Below, piece by piece: positions 17,419 through 29,100 of a DNA stretch of 64,000 bases. Each line of letters begins with the position of its first letter. Positions within the stretch are counted from its first letter, which is position 1. Made by a program: the position numbers and the translations under genes. Origin of the DNA: an uncultured Algibacter sp. (lineage in GTDB: Bacteria; Bacteroidota; Bacteroidia; Flavobacteriales; Flavobacteriaceae); NCBI GenBank assembly GCA_947502405.1, contig CANMZT010000010.1:1-64000 (forward strand), given 5' to 3'. Below the pieces are notes generated by a model. The model searched no databases. It was not told where the DNA came from and saw only the letters and a list, made by a program, of their open reading frames with translations.

Positions 17419-17730
17419 ATTATTTACAATATTTAGTTAAATTCCTCCTTTAAAATACAGACAAACGTTTTTATAACTTTATATGTAAAACCAGAGTTTT
17501 GAGTGTTTCACAGCGTTTTGCTTAAAATGTAATAACGAATGCTTCGCATTTACCAAACTGTAGTAGCGTGCATATATATTTTTGTTCTGATTAAAGTATA
17601 GGTTTTTTTAAAATCAAAGTTATTTTCCTTCAGGCTTCAAGGCTCAAACGAAGTAGAATTGAATTCCTGTAACTCCATATTTTTTATAAATCTTATATTT
17701 AAGACTAATTCGATAATCAATAATATAAAA
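17419..17730. other. intergenic region before the GH3-GH16 pair
   Basis: This 312-bp stretch holds no convincing ORF. A small hairpin AATGC-TTC-GCATT is at 17538-17550. An upstream extension of the GH3 frame to an ATG at 17659 reads as low-complexity sequence in front of a good lipoprotein signal, so it is treated as leader. It probably contains the promoter for the GH3-GH16 unit, but I could not identify a -7 element with confidence. Confidence 0.5.
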
Positions 17731-20379
17731 ATGAATAAACTCAAGTTTAGTAAGCTTACTGTCTATGTTTTATTTGGCACATTATTTTTCTTCGCTTGTA
17801 AAACACAAGAAAAAAAATATGACTATCAATTTCAAAATCCAGATATTGATTTGAAAGTTAGAGTAGCTAATTTAATTGAGCAAATGTCTCTTAAAGAGAA
17901 AGTGTCTCAAATGCGATATGACGCACCGGCAATTGACCGATTAGGAATACCAGAGTATAATTGGTGGAATGAGTGTTTACATGGTGTAGCAAGAGCTGGA
18001 GAAGCTACAGTATTTCCTCAAGGTATAGGTATGGGCGCTACTTGGAATCCAGATTTGATTTTTGAAATGGGAGAGGTTGTTTCTGACGAAGCAAGAGCTA
18101 AGCATCATAAATTTAAATCAGAAGGTAAAAGAGGTATATACCAAGGGTTGAATTTCTGGACACCCAATATCAATATATTTAGAGATCCGCGTTGGGGAAG
18201 AGGACAAGAAACTTATGGTGAAGACCCTTATTTAACTAGTAGAATAGGTGTTAATTACATTAAAGGCCTTCAGGGAGATGATGATAAGTATTTTAAAGTT
18301 ATAGCTACTGCAAAACACTTTGCAGTACATAGTGGACCAGAAAAATCAAGACATCAAGATAATTATCATACTTCCAATAAAGATTTATACGAAACTTATT
18401 TGCCTGCGTTTGAAGCTGCTATTAAAGAAGCAAAAGTACATTCTGTGATGTGTGCATATAATAGATATAGAGATGAAGCCTGTTGTGGTAGTAATTTATT
18501 ACTAAATAAAATTCTAAGAGATGATTGGGATTTTGGAGGTTATGTTGTTTCAGATTGTTGGGCTATTAATGATTTTTGGGAACCTGATAAACACCATTTA
18601 GTTGAAACACCTGAAGAGGCCGCAGCACTAGCTGTTGATAGAGGAACAGATTTAAACTGTGGAAGTGTTTACGATCCTAATTTAACTGAAGCAGTTTTAA
18701 AGGAATTAATTGATGAATCAAAAATTGATTTAGCCTTAACACGTTTGTTTACTGCGCGTTTCAGGTTAGGAATGTTTGATCCAGATGATCAAGTTAAATG
18801 GTCTAAAGTGCCATATAGTGTTGTTGCCAGTAAAAAACATCATCAATTATCCGAAAAGATTTCTAGAGAGTCCATGGTTTTGCTGAAGAATGAACAGAAC
18901 ACTTTGCCTCTTGATAAAAACATTAAATCTATAGCTGTAATAGGGCCTAATGCAAACTCCAAACAATCGCTGTTAGGTAATTATCATGGTACACCAAGAA
19001 ATCATATTACACCTCTACTGGCAATTAAAAACAAGTTACCTAATGCTACTGTTAACTATGCTTTAGGTAGTGATATTGCTGTGGGCTGGCCCATGTTAAA
19101 TACCATTCCTTCAAATGTTCTTAAAAATGGAAGTAATAAAGGGTTAAAAGGTGAGTATTACAAAAACATGAATTGGGAAGGTGCACCTGAATTCACCCGA
19201 AACGATGGCGTTGTAGATTTTACTTGGGTAGGTGAAAGACCTTTGGAAAACCTAGAAAAAGATGTTTTTTCAGTAAAATGGACAGGAGAATTGGTTCCTG
19301 AAGAAAGTGGTGCGTACAGAATTGGATTGAGAGCAAGTAGCGGAGGCAAGCTATATTTTAATGATGTTTTACAGTTTGAGTTTAAAGACGACCACGAACC
19401 AAAAACTAGATATTTTGATGTGGATTTAGTTAAGGGTAAACCAAATAATATAAAGATAGAATACTTTAACTATCATGCGGATCCTCAAGCACAATTAGTT
19501 TGGGCAAAAACAGATCAAGATTTAATAACACCCGCATTAGAAGCCGCAAATAAATCAGATGTTGTAGTACTATGCTTAGGGCTTTCTCCTTCTATTGAAG
19601 GCGAGGAAATGCCTGTGTTACTTGAAGGATTTGATAAAGGCGATCGATCTGATATTACACTACCAAAAACTCAAATTGAACTCATGAAAAAAGTGCAAGC
19701 TCTGGGTAAACCAACTGTTTTGGTTTTAATGAATGGTAGTGCATTAGCAGTCAATTGGGCAGCAGATAATATTCCAGCAATTTTAGAAGCGTGGTATCCA
19801 GGAGAATTTGGTGGTAAGGCTATAGCTGATATTCTATTTGGAGATTATAATCCTGCCGGAAGGTTACCTGTAACTTTTTATAAATCAGTTAATGATTTAC
19901 CTGATTTTAAAAATTATAATATGGAAAATAGAACCTATAAGTACTTCAAAGGCAAGCCTCTATTCTCTTTTGGTCATGGTTTAAGTTATACCAATTTTAC
20001 CTATTCTAATTTGGATATTAAAGAAAATATCATTGTTAATGATCCAATTGAGGTAAAAGTGGATGTAAAAAACTCAGGTAGCTTAAAAGGAGATGAAGTC
20101 GTTCAGTTTTATTTGTCTCATGAAGGAGAGGATGAATCAGCTCCAATAAGATCGTTAGTCGGATTTAAAAGAATCACTTTAAATCCTAATGAAACCAAAA
20201 CAGTAACGCTAACAATAACTCCCAAACAATATGCTTTAATATCGTTAGAAGGAAAACCTATAAATAATGCTGGTACAATAAGTATATATGCAGGTGGAAG
20301 TCAACCAGATTTTAAAAGTACTGCAACCACTAATAAAACTGAAGTTTTAAGAAAGTTAATTACACTCATAAAAAAATAA
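17731..20379 (+). CDS. GH3 beta-xylosidase/beta-glucosidase with PA14 insert, lipoprotein
   Basis: The start at 17731 is chosen because MNKLKFSKLTVYVLFGTLFF followed by FAC is a lipoprotein signal. The 882-residue enzyme has the GH3 barrel with KHF (TAKHFAVHSGPEKSRH) and the nucleophile Asp275 in VVSDCWAIND. The second GH3 domain is interrupted by a PA14 domain at about 470-610 (GLKGEYYKNMNWEGAPEF), and a fibronectin-like C-terminal domain follows. The SDCWAI form and PA14 insertion resemble the GH3 branch containing bacterial beta-xylosidases, though beta-glucosidases also occur there. It would release monosaccharides from oligosaccharides in the periplasm or at the surface. It is followed 2 bp later by the GH16 gene, so the two are co-transcribed. 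Confidence 0.88.
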   Translation: MNKLKFSKLTVYVLFGTLFFFACKTQEKKYDYQFQNPDIDLKVRVANLIEQMSLKEKVSQMRYDAPAIDRLGIPEYNWWNECLHGVARAGEATVFPQGIGMGATWNPDLIFEMGEVVSDEARAKHHKFKSEGKRGIYQGLNFWTPNINIFRDPRWGRGQETYGEDPYLTSRIGVNYIKGLQGDDDKYFKVIATAKHFAVHSGPEKSRHQDNYHTSNKDLYETYLPAFEAAIKEAKVHSVMCAYNRYRDEACCGSNLLLNKILRDDWDFGGYVVSDCWAINDFWEPDKHHLVETPEEAAALAVDRGTDLNCGSVYDPNLTEAVLKELIDESKIDLALTRLFTARFRLGMFDPDDQVKWSKVPYSVVASKKHHQLSEKISRESMVLLKNEQNTLPLDKNIKSIAVIGPNANSKQSLLGNYHGTPRNHITPLLAIKNKLPNATVNYALGSDIAVGWPMLNTIPSNVLKNGSNKGLKGEYYKNMNWEGAPEFTRNDGVVDFTWVGERPLENLEKDVFSVKWTGELVPEESGAYRIGLRASSGGKLYFNDVLQFEFKDDHEPKTRYFDVDLVKGKPNNIKIEYFNYHADPQAQLVWAKTDQDLITPALEAANKSDVVVLCLGLSPSIEGEEMPVLLEGFDKGDRSDITLPKTQIELMKKVQALGKPTVLVLMNGSALAVNWAADNIPAILEAWYPGEFGGKAIADILFGDYNPAGRLPVTFYKSVNDLPDFKNYNMENRTYKYFKGKPLFSFGHGLSYTNFTYSNLDIKENIIVNDPIEVKVDVKNSGSLKGDEVVQFYLSHEGEDESAPIRSLVGFKRITLNPNETKTVTLTITPKQYALISLEGKPINNAGTISIYAGGSQPDFKSTATTNKTEVLRKLITLIKK

Positions 20380-20381
20380 AA

Positions 20382-21293
20382 ATGAAAAATATACTGGTTT
20401 TAACTAAATATATAGGTTTGGTGTTCTTTTTTATATGTTTTGTAGCTTGTTCAGGTTCTGATGGAAATAAAGAAGTTGTTAAGATTGATAGAGAAGAAGA
20501 AGCACCTGAAGGAGATACAGAACAAAATGAAGGGGATAATACTAATTCTGATGATTGGACTTTAGTTTTTGAGGAAGAATTTGATACTAATTTAGATAAA
20601 TGGAATATTTGGCTTGGAGGTGCTTTTAATAACGAGATTCAGTTGTATAATCAAGAACAATTGAATATTGAAAACGGACTTCTTACTATACGAGCACAAA
20701 AGAGATCTGTAACAGGAGATTCTAGCCCTTTTGATGCCACGCCTAAAAATTTTGATTATGTGTCTGGCAGAATAGAATCTAAAATGCAATTTGGACCATC
20801 TGATGTTGAAGGTGAAAGAGAATATAGGATACTTTCTCGAATAAAATTAGCTAATGGTAATGGAATGTGGCCTGCCTTTTGGACTTACACAGATCCTTGG
20901 CCAACGAAGGGAGAAATAGATATTTTGGAAGCAAGGGGTAATCAAACTAACCGATTTCAATCCAACATATTTTATGGAACGGAAGTTAATATGCCATTAA
21001 CTAAAAATGAAGATACGTCAAAATCTCATCAGTTAGATGCAAACCTAACTCTTGATTTTCATACTTATGAGTTAATATGGAAGGCAAATAGCTTGGAGAT
21101 TTTATTTGATGGGCAGCTACTTCATACTTACAATGCAGATTCTAAAAATTTTGTGGCAGAATTATTTGGCAATAAACATCAAGTAGTTTTAAACCTAGCT
21201 GTTGGAGGAGGTTTTTTTGATGGTGTAGACCCTAGCGGATTTGTAAACGCATCTTTTATGCAAGTTGATTGGGTAAAGGTGTATAAACGTTGA
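20382..21293 (+). CDS. GH16 endo-beta-glucanase, lipoprotein
   Basis: The 303-residue protein has a lipoprotein signal (ICFVACSGSD), a short acidic linker, and a GH16 beta-jelly roll from about residue 50. The catalytic signature GEIDILEARG is present, with Glu178 as nucleophile, Asp180 as helper and Glu183 as acid/base. Strand motifs WPAFWTY and FHTYELIW fit laminarinase or lichenase-like members. It would cut beta-1,3 or mixed beta-1,3/1,4 glucan at the cell surface to feed the SusC/SusD pair that follows. Exact linkage preference is not readable, and GH16 also contains agarases and porphyranases. The sequence lacks obvious marks of those. Confidence 0.9.
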   Translation: MKNILVLTKYIGLVFFFICFVACSGSDGNKEVVKIDREEEAPEGDTEQNEGDNTNSDDWTLVFEEEFDTNLDKWNIWLGGAFNNEIQLYNQEQLNIENGLLTIRAQKRSVTGDSSPFDATPKNFDYVSGRIESKMQFGPSDVEGEREYRILSRIKLANGNGMWPAFWTYTDPWPTKGEIDILEARGNQTNRFQSNIFYGTEVNMPLTKNEDTSKSHQLDANLTLDFHTYELIWKANSLEILFDGQLLHTYNADSKNFVAELFGNKHQVVLNLAVGGGFFDGVDPSGFVNASFMQVDWVKVYKR

Positions 21294-21385
21294 TATATAT
21301 GGTTAAGCCACAGTAAATTAAGGGGCTTGCGTAAAATTTACAAAACAATGCTTTAATTGTTTTAATAAAGACTTAGAGTAAAAAT

Positions 21386-21393
21386 TAAATTTG
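21386..21393 (+). promoter_or_regulatory. candidate -7 element of the first susCD operon
   Basis: TAAATTTG fits TAnnTTTG and lies 68 nt upstream of the SusC start, giving a leader of about 60 nt. The -33 position reads TTTA rather than TTTG. Confidence 0.4.
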
Positions 21394-21461
21394 ATTTCAA
21401 AGTGCACTCCACTTTTTAATCTAACAAACAAACTAAATAGTTAACTAAATTAAACTAAATT

Positions 21462-24400
21462 ATGATTATGAATTACTTAAAAAAACTACTTTCAGTAGTT
21501 GTGTTGTTGTTCGCTAATCTGGTAATTGCCCAGACAATTACGGGTACAGTTACAGATGGTACTGTTCCTTTACCAGGGGCTAGTATAGTAGAAAAAGGAA
21601 CCACTAATGGAACAACAACGGATTTTGATGGGAATTTTTCTATCACTTTAAAATCAAGTAAATCAACCATTACTGTGGGGTTTCTTGGTTACGTGTCAAA
21701 AGAAATTCAAGTAAATGGTAAAACAGAATTTAATGTGGTGCTTGAAGAGGATCTACAATCTTTGGATGAAATAGTTGTAATTGGCTATGGAACACAAAAA
21801 AGATCAGATTTAACAACTTCTATATCTTCTGTGAAAGCTGAAGATATTAGTGAGATACCAGCAGCAGATATATCACAAACCTTACAAGGTAGAGCCGCCG
21901 GTGTAAATATTTCAGCAGGGGGAGCTCCAGGTTCTAGAACTCTAGTAAGTATTAGGGGTTTAAATACTTTTGGTGACGGAGATCCGCTTTATGTTGTGGA
22001 TGGTGTTTTTACAGGCAGTATTAATAATATAGATCCTGCAAGTATTGAGAAAATAGATGTGTTAAAAGATGCAGCAGCAGCTTCGGTTTATGGTTCTAGA
22101 GGGGCTAATGGTGTGATTATTGTAACGACTAAGCAAGGTGTTGTTGGTAGAACATCATTTACTTTTAGTACTTATACAGGAGTTCAAAGTTCTAACCAAA
22201 GATATGATCTTTTAAATACAGAGCAATATGTGCAATACATTAAAGAAATAAACGCACAGCAAGATGGAGGGACTCAGGTTGGTATAGTTAATACAAATCC
22301 TGATTTTGATGGTAACGGTATTGATACGGATTGGCAAGATGCGCTTTTTAGAACAGCACTTATGAGGAATTATAGTTTTGGTGCTAATGGTGGTACAGAA
22401 AAAGCAAAGTATAATTTTTCTTTCTCAGCTTTTGATCAAGATGGTATTTATATAGATACTAACTTTAAGCGTTACACCTTTAACGCAAATAGTGAAGCTA
22501 AAATAAGTGATAACTTCAAAATAGGAGAAACTTTTGCTTATGGATACACTGAGACTATTGCACCTCAAACTAGTGGTGGTCGAGTACCTTTATATAATGT
22601 TATTGCAGCAGCGCCTTATATTCCAGTTAGAAATCCAGATGGCAGTTTTGCAGGGCCAAATGATGGCGATGTAAATAACTCTAGAAACCAAGTGCGCGTG
22701 CAAGAAACAGAAGATAATTTAAATAGAACTACTTCTTTAATAGGTAGTTTGTATGCAGAATTTAAATTAGCAGAAGGCTTAACATTTCGCTCTCAGTTTG
22801 GTTTAAATGCAGCATATGGATTCCAAGACAATATTAGTAGAGCCTTTGTTACTACGGGGCAATTTGGTCAGTTAAACACAGTAATCTCCAAAAGAAGAAC
22901 AAATTTAGTGTCTACTGTGTTAACAAACACGCTTAATTACAATAAATCTTTTGGTGATCATAATATTAACGCAACACTAGTTGCAGAGCAACAAAAAGAT
23001 AAATCAGAAACGTTAACGGGTGATTTAAATAACGAAGTTACTTCAGAAATACCAGAGGTTCAAAACGGAATTTCCAATAGTTTTACTATACCTGTAAAAC
23101 TATTATCTTACTTAGGTCGATTTAGCTACAGCTATAAAGGTAAATATTTGTTGCAAGGTTCTATTCGTAGAGATAAGTCATCATTTTTTGCACCAGAAAA
23201 TAGTGTAGGTTGGTTTCCTGGAGGATCAATTGGTTGGGTAGTATCAAAAGAAAAGTTTTTAGAAAATAGTGATGTAATTAATAATTTAAAACTAAAAGCT
23301 AGTTACGGTGTAACAGGAAACAATAGGTTGCCTAACTCTAATAATCTAGTTAATCAATTTGATCCTGTTGTACGTGCTGGTTTTAACTATGCTATTGATG
23401 GCGCATTAGCACCTGGTTTTACTGTTTCAGGAGCAAATAATAGAGACTTAGTTTGGGAGCAGGGTATTAATCAAAATTATGGTTTTGAATTAGGCTTGTG
23501 GAATAATAAAGTAACCTTCGCTGCAGATTATTTTAATAATAGAAGTGATGGATTAATTGTAGGAGAAGCTCAAAGACCGTCAGCAGGTATTCCTGGAGAT
23601 GGACAAACAGGTGTTGTTTTACCTAAAAACGTAGGAGATGTTGAAGTAGAAGGTTTAGAACTTACTTTAGGGTATAATGATTATGAAGGGGATTTTAAGT
23701 GGAGCTTTTGGGGCAATGTATCTAGATCTGAAAGTAATGTGATTTCTTTGGGGTCTGTTACTCAGCAGCTCAGACAAGCGTCCTTTAACCCTCCATTTTC
23801 TGAACAGTTAAGTAGGTTAGCACCTGGGGAGCCTATTTTTCACTTTTATGGATATGATTTTGAAGGTGTATATTCAACAGAACAAGAAATTATTGATCAT
23901 TTAGGAGCAGATAACCTTGATCCAGATTCAAATGCTGTTTACAAGCCACAACCGGGAGATGTAAGATATAGAGATATTGATGGTGATGGTGATATTAGCG
24001 ATATTGATAAAAAAGTAATTGGTGATCCTAACCCAGACTTTACATTTGCTGCAAATATTAAAGCTGAGTATAAAAACTTTGATTTAAGTCTTTTGATTAC
24101 TGGAGTTTCTGGTGTGGATGCCTTGAATGCTAACATTTGGTTTTTACAGGGTCAAGAAAATGTTACTAACCATGGCGTTGAAGTGTTAAGAAGATGGCAA
24201 AACCCAGGTGATATTACTGATATCCCACGTTTTAGATTCGAAGGAAATAATCCTAACAATTTTATATCTACCAGATATATTCAGGATGCCTCTTATGCTA
24301 GATTAAGAAACTTAACCATAGGTTATAATTTTAATAAAGAGTTTTTAAATAACGCATTTAGAGGTGTAGTTTCTAAAGCTAGGCTTTACTTACAAGGACA

Positions 24401-24551
24401 GAATTTAGTAACTTTAACAAGGTATGAAGGTTTAGATCCTGAAATAGCACCATTCTATGGCGCTAACGGTCTTTTACAGGGAACTAGTATAGATCGTGGT
24501 GAAGCACCAAGACCACAAACGTTTATAGTAGGTTTACAATTAGAATTTTAA
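21462..24551 (+). CDS. SusC/RagA family TonB-linked outer-membrane transporter
   Basis: The 1029-residue protein has a signal peptide ending in VIAQ, a carboxypeptidase-like N-terminal domain (GTVTDGTVPLPGASIVEKGT) and a TonB box region (LDEIVVIGYGTQKR). A plug (LQGRAAGVNI, DPLYVVDGVF, DAAAASVYGSRGANGVI) and a 22-strand barrel ending in FIVGLQLEF complete it. A second ATG at 21468 is an equally possible start and changes only two residues. It pairs with the SusD gene 10 bp downstream and imports oligosaccharides across the outer membrane using TonB energy. The neighbouring GH16, GH3 and GH10 genes indicate a beta-linked glucan or xylan oligosaccharide as substrate. Confidence 0.95.
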   Translation: MIMNYLKKLLSVVVLLFANLVIAQTITGTVTDGTVPLPGASIVEKGTTNGTTTDFDGNFSITLKSSKSTITVGFLGYVSKEIQVNGKTEFNVVLEEDLQSLDEIVVIGYGTQKRSDLTTSISSVKAEDISEIPAADISQTLQGRAAGVNISAGGAPGSRTLVSIRGLNTFGDGDPLYVVDGVFTGSINNIDPASIEKIDVLKDAAAASVYGSRGANGVIIVTTKQGVVGRTSFTFSTYTGVQSSNQRYDLLNTEQYVQYIKEINAQQDGGTQVGIVNTNPDFDGNGIDTDWQDALFRTALMRNYSFGANGGTEKAKYNFSFSAFDQDGIYIDTNFKRYTFNANSEAKISDNFKIGETFAYGYTETIAPQTSGGRVPLYNVIAAAPYIPVRNPDGSFAGPNDGDVNNSRNQVRVQETEDNLNRTTSLIGSLYAEFKLAEGLTFRSQFGLNAAYGFQDNISRAFVTTGQFGQLNTVISKRRTNLVSTVLTNTLNYNKSFGDHNINATLVAEQQKDKSETLTGDLNNEVTSEIPEVQNGISNSFTIPVKLLSYLGRFSYSYKGKYLLQGSIRRDKSSFFAPENSVGWFPGGSIGWVVSKEKFLENSDVINNLKLKASYGVTGNNRLPNSNNLVNQFDPVVRAGFNYAIDGALAPGFTVSGANNRDLVWEQGINQNYGFELGLWNNKVTFAADYFNNRSDGLIVGEAQRPSAGIPGDGQTGVVLPKNVGDVEVEGLELTLGYNDYEGDFKWSFWGNVSRSESNVISLGSVTQQLRQASFNPPFSEQLSRLAPGEPIFHFYGYDFEGVYSTEQEIIDHLGADNLDPDSNAVYKPQPGDVRYRDIDGDGDISDIDKKVIGDPNPDFTFAANIKAEYKNFDLSLLITGVSGVDALNANIWFLQGQENVTNHGVEVLRRWQNPGDITDIPRFRFEGNNPNNFISTRYIQDASYARLRNLTIGYNFNKEFLNNAFRGVVSKARLYLQGQNLVTLTRYEGLDPEIAPFYGANGLLQGTSIDRGEAPRPQTFIVGLQLEF

Positions 24552-24561
24552 AAAAAATATT

Positions 24562-26070
24562 ATGAAAAATACATTTAAAATCAGTAGTGTTGTCATTATC
24601 ATATTGGCAACCATGCTATCTATTTCTTGTAACGACGATGTTGCTGTAAAAAACACAAATGATCTTTCTAGAGATAGCTTTTTTGAATCATTGGCTCAAA
24701 TCGAAGCATCTGCTAATGCGGCTTATGCTCAGTTACAAAATGTGGGTTTATATCAGCGCTATGGTTATATATTGCCTGATACATTTTCAGACGAATCACA
24801 ATCTGGAGGAGATCCTAATTTTGTGACATCATTTACTTTTTCACTCACACCTTCTCTAGAACAAGTAACACGCTTTTGGAACAACTGTTACAACGGTATT
24901 GGTGCTTGTAATTTTATAATTGAAGGAGAGGAAACTATGCGATCTAGATTAGCCACATCTAACTTTACAGAAGCCGATGTAGAAGATGCTGTTGGTCAAG
25001 CACACTTTTTAAGAGGTCTTTATTATTACATGTTAGTAAAACGTTATGGTGGAGTGCCTTTATTATTGCAGTCTGAAGCAACAATTACACCAGAACCAAG
25101 AGCTACTGTAGATGCAGTATACGATGTAATTATAGATGATTTAAAAGTAGCCTCTCAGTTATTGTACTCTAAAGGTGCAACCGAGAATGGTAGAGCTACA
25201 AGTGGTGCTGCTTTCGGTATGCTGGGTAAAGTATACTTACACAGAGAAATGTATAGAGAAGCACAAGAGGCATTTGCTGCTATTCCAGAAACAGAATATG
25301 AACTTTTACCTCTAGAAGATTATCATGATAACTTTAATGAATCTGGAGAATATAATGATGAATCTTTGTTCGAAGTGTCCTTTAATGGAGATGCTACAGA
25401 GCAAGATTTATGGTCTGGAACTGGTATTGGTGTTTCAGAGGTAACGTTCCATGCACAAGAATACACGGCTTGGGGTAACTTAAATCCATCTAGGAAATTA
25501 ATCGATGAGTTTGAAGATGACGACCCAAGGTTAAACTTAGCTATACTACAAGATGGTGTGCCTTATGGTCCTAATTTTGATTTAATTTGGAATCAAGGTA
25601 ATATCAGATGGTTCAAATTTTCACAGCTTTATGATAATGCTCAAATTAAGCAGAACGGATCAACAAATGCCAGAGTGTTACGTTACGCAGATATTGTTTT
25701 GATGAAGGCTGAAGTAGAGCATAAATTACAAAACGATGAAATGGCAATTAACTATTTAAACGAAATACGTGATCGTGTTGGGATGCCGCGTTATGGAACA
25801 CCAGAAATGGATGCTGCTGGGTACCCTGTTGATACACCCTCAGGGGTCTTTGACGCTATTGTTCATGAACGCATGATTGAACTCTGTGGAGAACAAGTAA
25901 GATATGACGACCTTGTAAGATGGAATTTAGATGCTCAAGAAATAACTGTGGATGATTTTGGTAACTCAAGAGGATATAATCCGAATGTACATAGGCTTAT
26001 ACCTATACCACAAGTGGAGATAGATACTAATGATGGTATTACTCCCGCAGACCAAAATCCAGGTTATTAG
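24562..26070 (+). CDS. SusD/RagB family surface glycan-binding lipoprotein
   Basis: The 502-residue lipoprotein (SISCNDD at the lipobox) has SusD features: a TPR-like helical core with HFLRGLYYYMLVKRYGGVPL and a C-terminal RagB/SusD domain with LRYADIVLMKAEVEHKL and HERMIELCGEQVRYDDLVRW, ending in DQNPGY. It forms the lid of the SusC transporter encoded just upstream and binds the oligosaccharide at the surface. A 124-bp gap separates it from the next gene, so transcription may continue or be partly reinitiated. Confidence 0.95.
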   Translation: MKNTFKISSVVIIILATMLSISCNDDVAVKNTNDLSRDSFFESLAQIEASANAAYAQLQNVGLYQRYGYILPDTFSDESQSGGDPNFVTSFTFSLTPSLEQVTRFWNNCYNGIGACNFIIEGEETMRSRLATSNFTEADVEDAVGQAHFLRGLYYYMLVKRYGGVPLLLQSEATITPEPRATVDAVYDVIIDDLKVASQLLYSKGATENGRATSGAAFGMLGKVYLHREMYREAQEAFAAIPETEYELLPLEDYHDNFNESGEYNDESLFEVSFNGDATEQDLWSGTGIGVSEVTFHAQEYTAWGNLNPSRKLIDEFEDDDPRLNLAILQDGVPYGPNFDLIWNQGNIRWFKFSQLYDNAQIKQNGSTNARVLRYADIVLMKAEVEHKLQNDEMAINYLNEIRDRVGMPRYGTPEMDAAGYPVDTPSGVFDAIVHERMIELCGEQVRYDDLVRWNLDAQEITVDDFGNSRGYNPNVHRLIPIPQVEIDTNDGITPADQNPGY

Positions 26071-26194
26071 AAAGAAAATAATAATATTTTGTAGTTGTTT
26101 AGTTTTAGTTAAGAAAATTGGGGGTAAGGCTCTAACTTTACTCTCTTTTTCTTGATAAAAAAACTAAGATGAAACATCCTTTTATTACTTTAAA

Positions 26195-29100
26195 ATGAAG
26201 ATAAACCGGCTTATTATTACTATAGTTTTTTTTACAAGCTTATTTCAAGCCTGTAAAAAAGATACTGTTATAACTGATAAGTTAGATAAAGAGGATAAGA
26301 ATATAATTTTTAATAAACTCAATAAAGACTTTACGGGAATTACTTTTTCTAACATTCTCACTGAGAATGATACGTTAAATTATTTTACTTATCCATACTT
26401 ATACATGGGAGGTGGGGTTTCTGCTGGTGATGTAAATAATGATAGCCTTATAGACTTATTTTTTACTGGTAATATGGTAGAAAACAAGTTATTCTTAAAC
26501 CAAGGTGGACTTAAGTTTAAAGATGTTACAAATACTGCAAATCTAAACGGAGATAATAGATGGTATACAGGTACTACCATGGCTGATGTAAATAATGATG
26601 GGTACTTAGATATCTATTGTTTGGTTGGAGGGAAGTTTACACCAAAAGAAAATCAATTGTTTATTAATAATGGCGATAATACATTTTCTGAACGCGCAAA
26701 GGAGTATGGACTTGATGATATAGGTAATAGTGTAGACGCTTCATTTTTTGATTATGATAATGATGGTGATCTTGATCTATTTGTAGCTAATTATCCTATT
26801 ACCCCATTTAATTACAATAGTTTTAACTATAAAATGAGGATGGATCGTGTTACCGACGATGAAACTGATAACTTATATCGTAACGATGGAAATAAATTTA
26901 CTAAGGTTACAGCAGCGGCAAATGTTAAAACTTATAGCTTATCTCTCAGTGTAACTGTTTCAGATTTAAATCAAGACGGGTATAAGGATATATATGTTTC
27001 AAATGATTTTGGAACTCCAGATTGTATGTATATCAACAATCAGGACGGAACATTTACTGATCAAATAAAGGAAACCACAAACCATACTTCATTTTATGGT
27101 ATGGGTGTAGATATTGCAGATTTCAATAATGACGGTTATCTAGACATATTGCAAATGGACATGGATGCTGAAAGTAACAGACGCTCCAAAGCAAACATGG
27201 CTAGTATGAATCCATTGATGTTTAAGAATATAGAAGACATAGGTTTTCAATATCAATTTATGCAAAACACATTACAACTTGGAGTAGGAAATCAAGGTGA
27301 TAACCTTCCCAAGTTTGCTGATATTTCAAGACTAGCAGGTCTTTCATCAACAGATTGGAGTTGGGCACCATTATTTGCAGATTTAGATAATGATGGTTGG
27401 AAAGATGTATTTATATCCAATGGGACTAGGAGAGAAATTAACAATAAGGACTATTTCGCTAAATTAAAAGGTCAGAAAAAACACAAAGACAGTCTTTTGT
27501 CAAAAAGTTTAAAAATTCCGTCTGAAAAATTAGATAACTACGTCTTTAAAAACAACAAAGACTTAACCTTTGATAAGGCAAATAAATTTTGGGGAATTGA
27601 GTACGAAGGGTTCTCCAATGGTGCGGTTTATGCAGATTTAGATAACGATGGTGACTTAGAAATTGTAACAAATAATATTGATGACTACGCATCTGTTTTT
27701 GAAAATAAGAGCTCGGAAATCAACAGTTATATCGTATTTCAGTTTTCTGGAAAAAAAGATAACACATTTGGTTTGGGATGTCGTGTCGATTTAAAAACAC
27801 AAACAACTCAACAAACACAAGAATTAACATTAAGTAGAGGTTTTCAATCCTCAGTAGCTCCAACTATCCACTTTGGATTAGGCAGTGCTAAAAGTATTGA
27901 TGAGGCTAAAATAACATGGCCTGATGGTAAGGTTCAGGTTTTAAAAGATTTAGAGGCTAATCAGTTTATTACAGTAAATTATAATGATGCACAAAATGTT
28001 AATAAAGTAACGCCGTCAAGCGCATTAGTGTTTAACAGTTTTACAGATACTTTGGCCATCTATAAGCATAAAGAAAATATTTATGATGATTTCAAGTATG
28101 AACTTTTATTGCCTCATAAAACATCTCAATTTGGACCCGGTATTGCAGTAGGAGATTTAAATAATGATGGGTTAAAAGATTTTTATGTAGGCGCAGCATC
28201 AAAATATCCTGGAGGGATGTATTTTCAAGAACCCGATGGCAGTTTTACTCAGCAAAAAACAAAAATATTAATTCAAGATAGACAGCATGAAGACGTAGGT
28301 GCGTTAATTTTTGATGCTGATAACGATGGTTATAACGATTTATATATTGTAAGTGGTGGAAACGAGTTTAAGCCAAACTCTAATATGCTTCAAGATCGCT
28401 TATATATAAATAGGGGTAATGGAAATTTTGTTAAAAGTAAATTTGCTTTACCTAGAATGTTAACAAGTGGTAGTAGGGTAACTGCAGAAGATTTTGATAA
28501 TGATGGCGATTTAGATTTGTTTGTGGCAGGAAGATTATTACCTGGCAACTACCCTTATCCTGTCAATAGCTGCTTATTGGAAAATGTAAGTAAACCAGGG
28601 AGACCTCAGTTCAAAATCAATAGGCAAAATGAATCCGTTTTTTCAAAATTAGGTTTAGTAACTACATCCCTCTGGTTGGATTATGATAAAGATGGTTGGA
28701 AAGATTTATTCGTTGCAGGTGAATGGATGCCTATAACCGTTTTTAAGAATGAAAAGGGAAGCCTTAAAGAAGTAACAAAAGAGGTAGGTCTTGCTGATAC
28801 TGAAGGATGGTGGTTTAGTTTGTCTTCGGGTGACTTTGACAATGATGGTGATTTAGATATTATCTGTGGTAATTTAGGTTTAAATTATAAGTATAAGGCA
28901 CATGAAAATGAAACTTTTGATATTTATTTCAATGATTTTGATGGCAATAATATCAATGATATAGTACTTAGTTATTACAATGAAGGAAAAAAATACCCTG
29001 TGAGAGGCAGACAATGTTCTTCTGAACAAATGCCTAATATAAAAAAGAAATACGAAACTTATAATGAATTTTCTGTAGCAACCCTTACAGATATTTATGA

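Noticed and set aside
17659-17730. N-terminal extension of the first GH3
   Set aside because: The extra 24 residues precede a clear lipoprotein signal and would abolish it; ATG 17731 is the better start.
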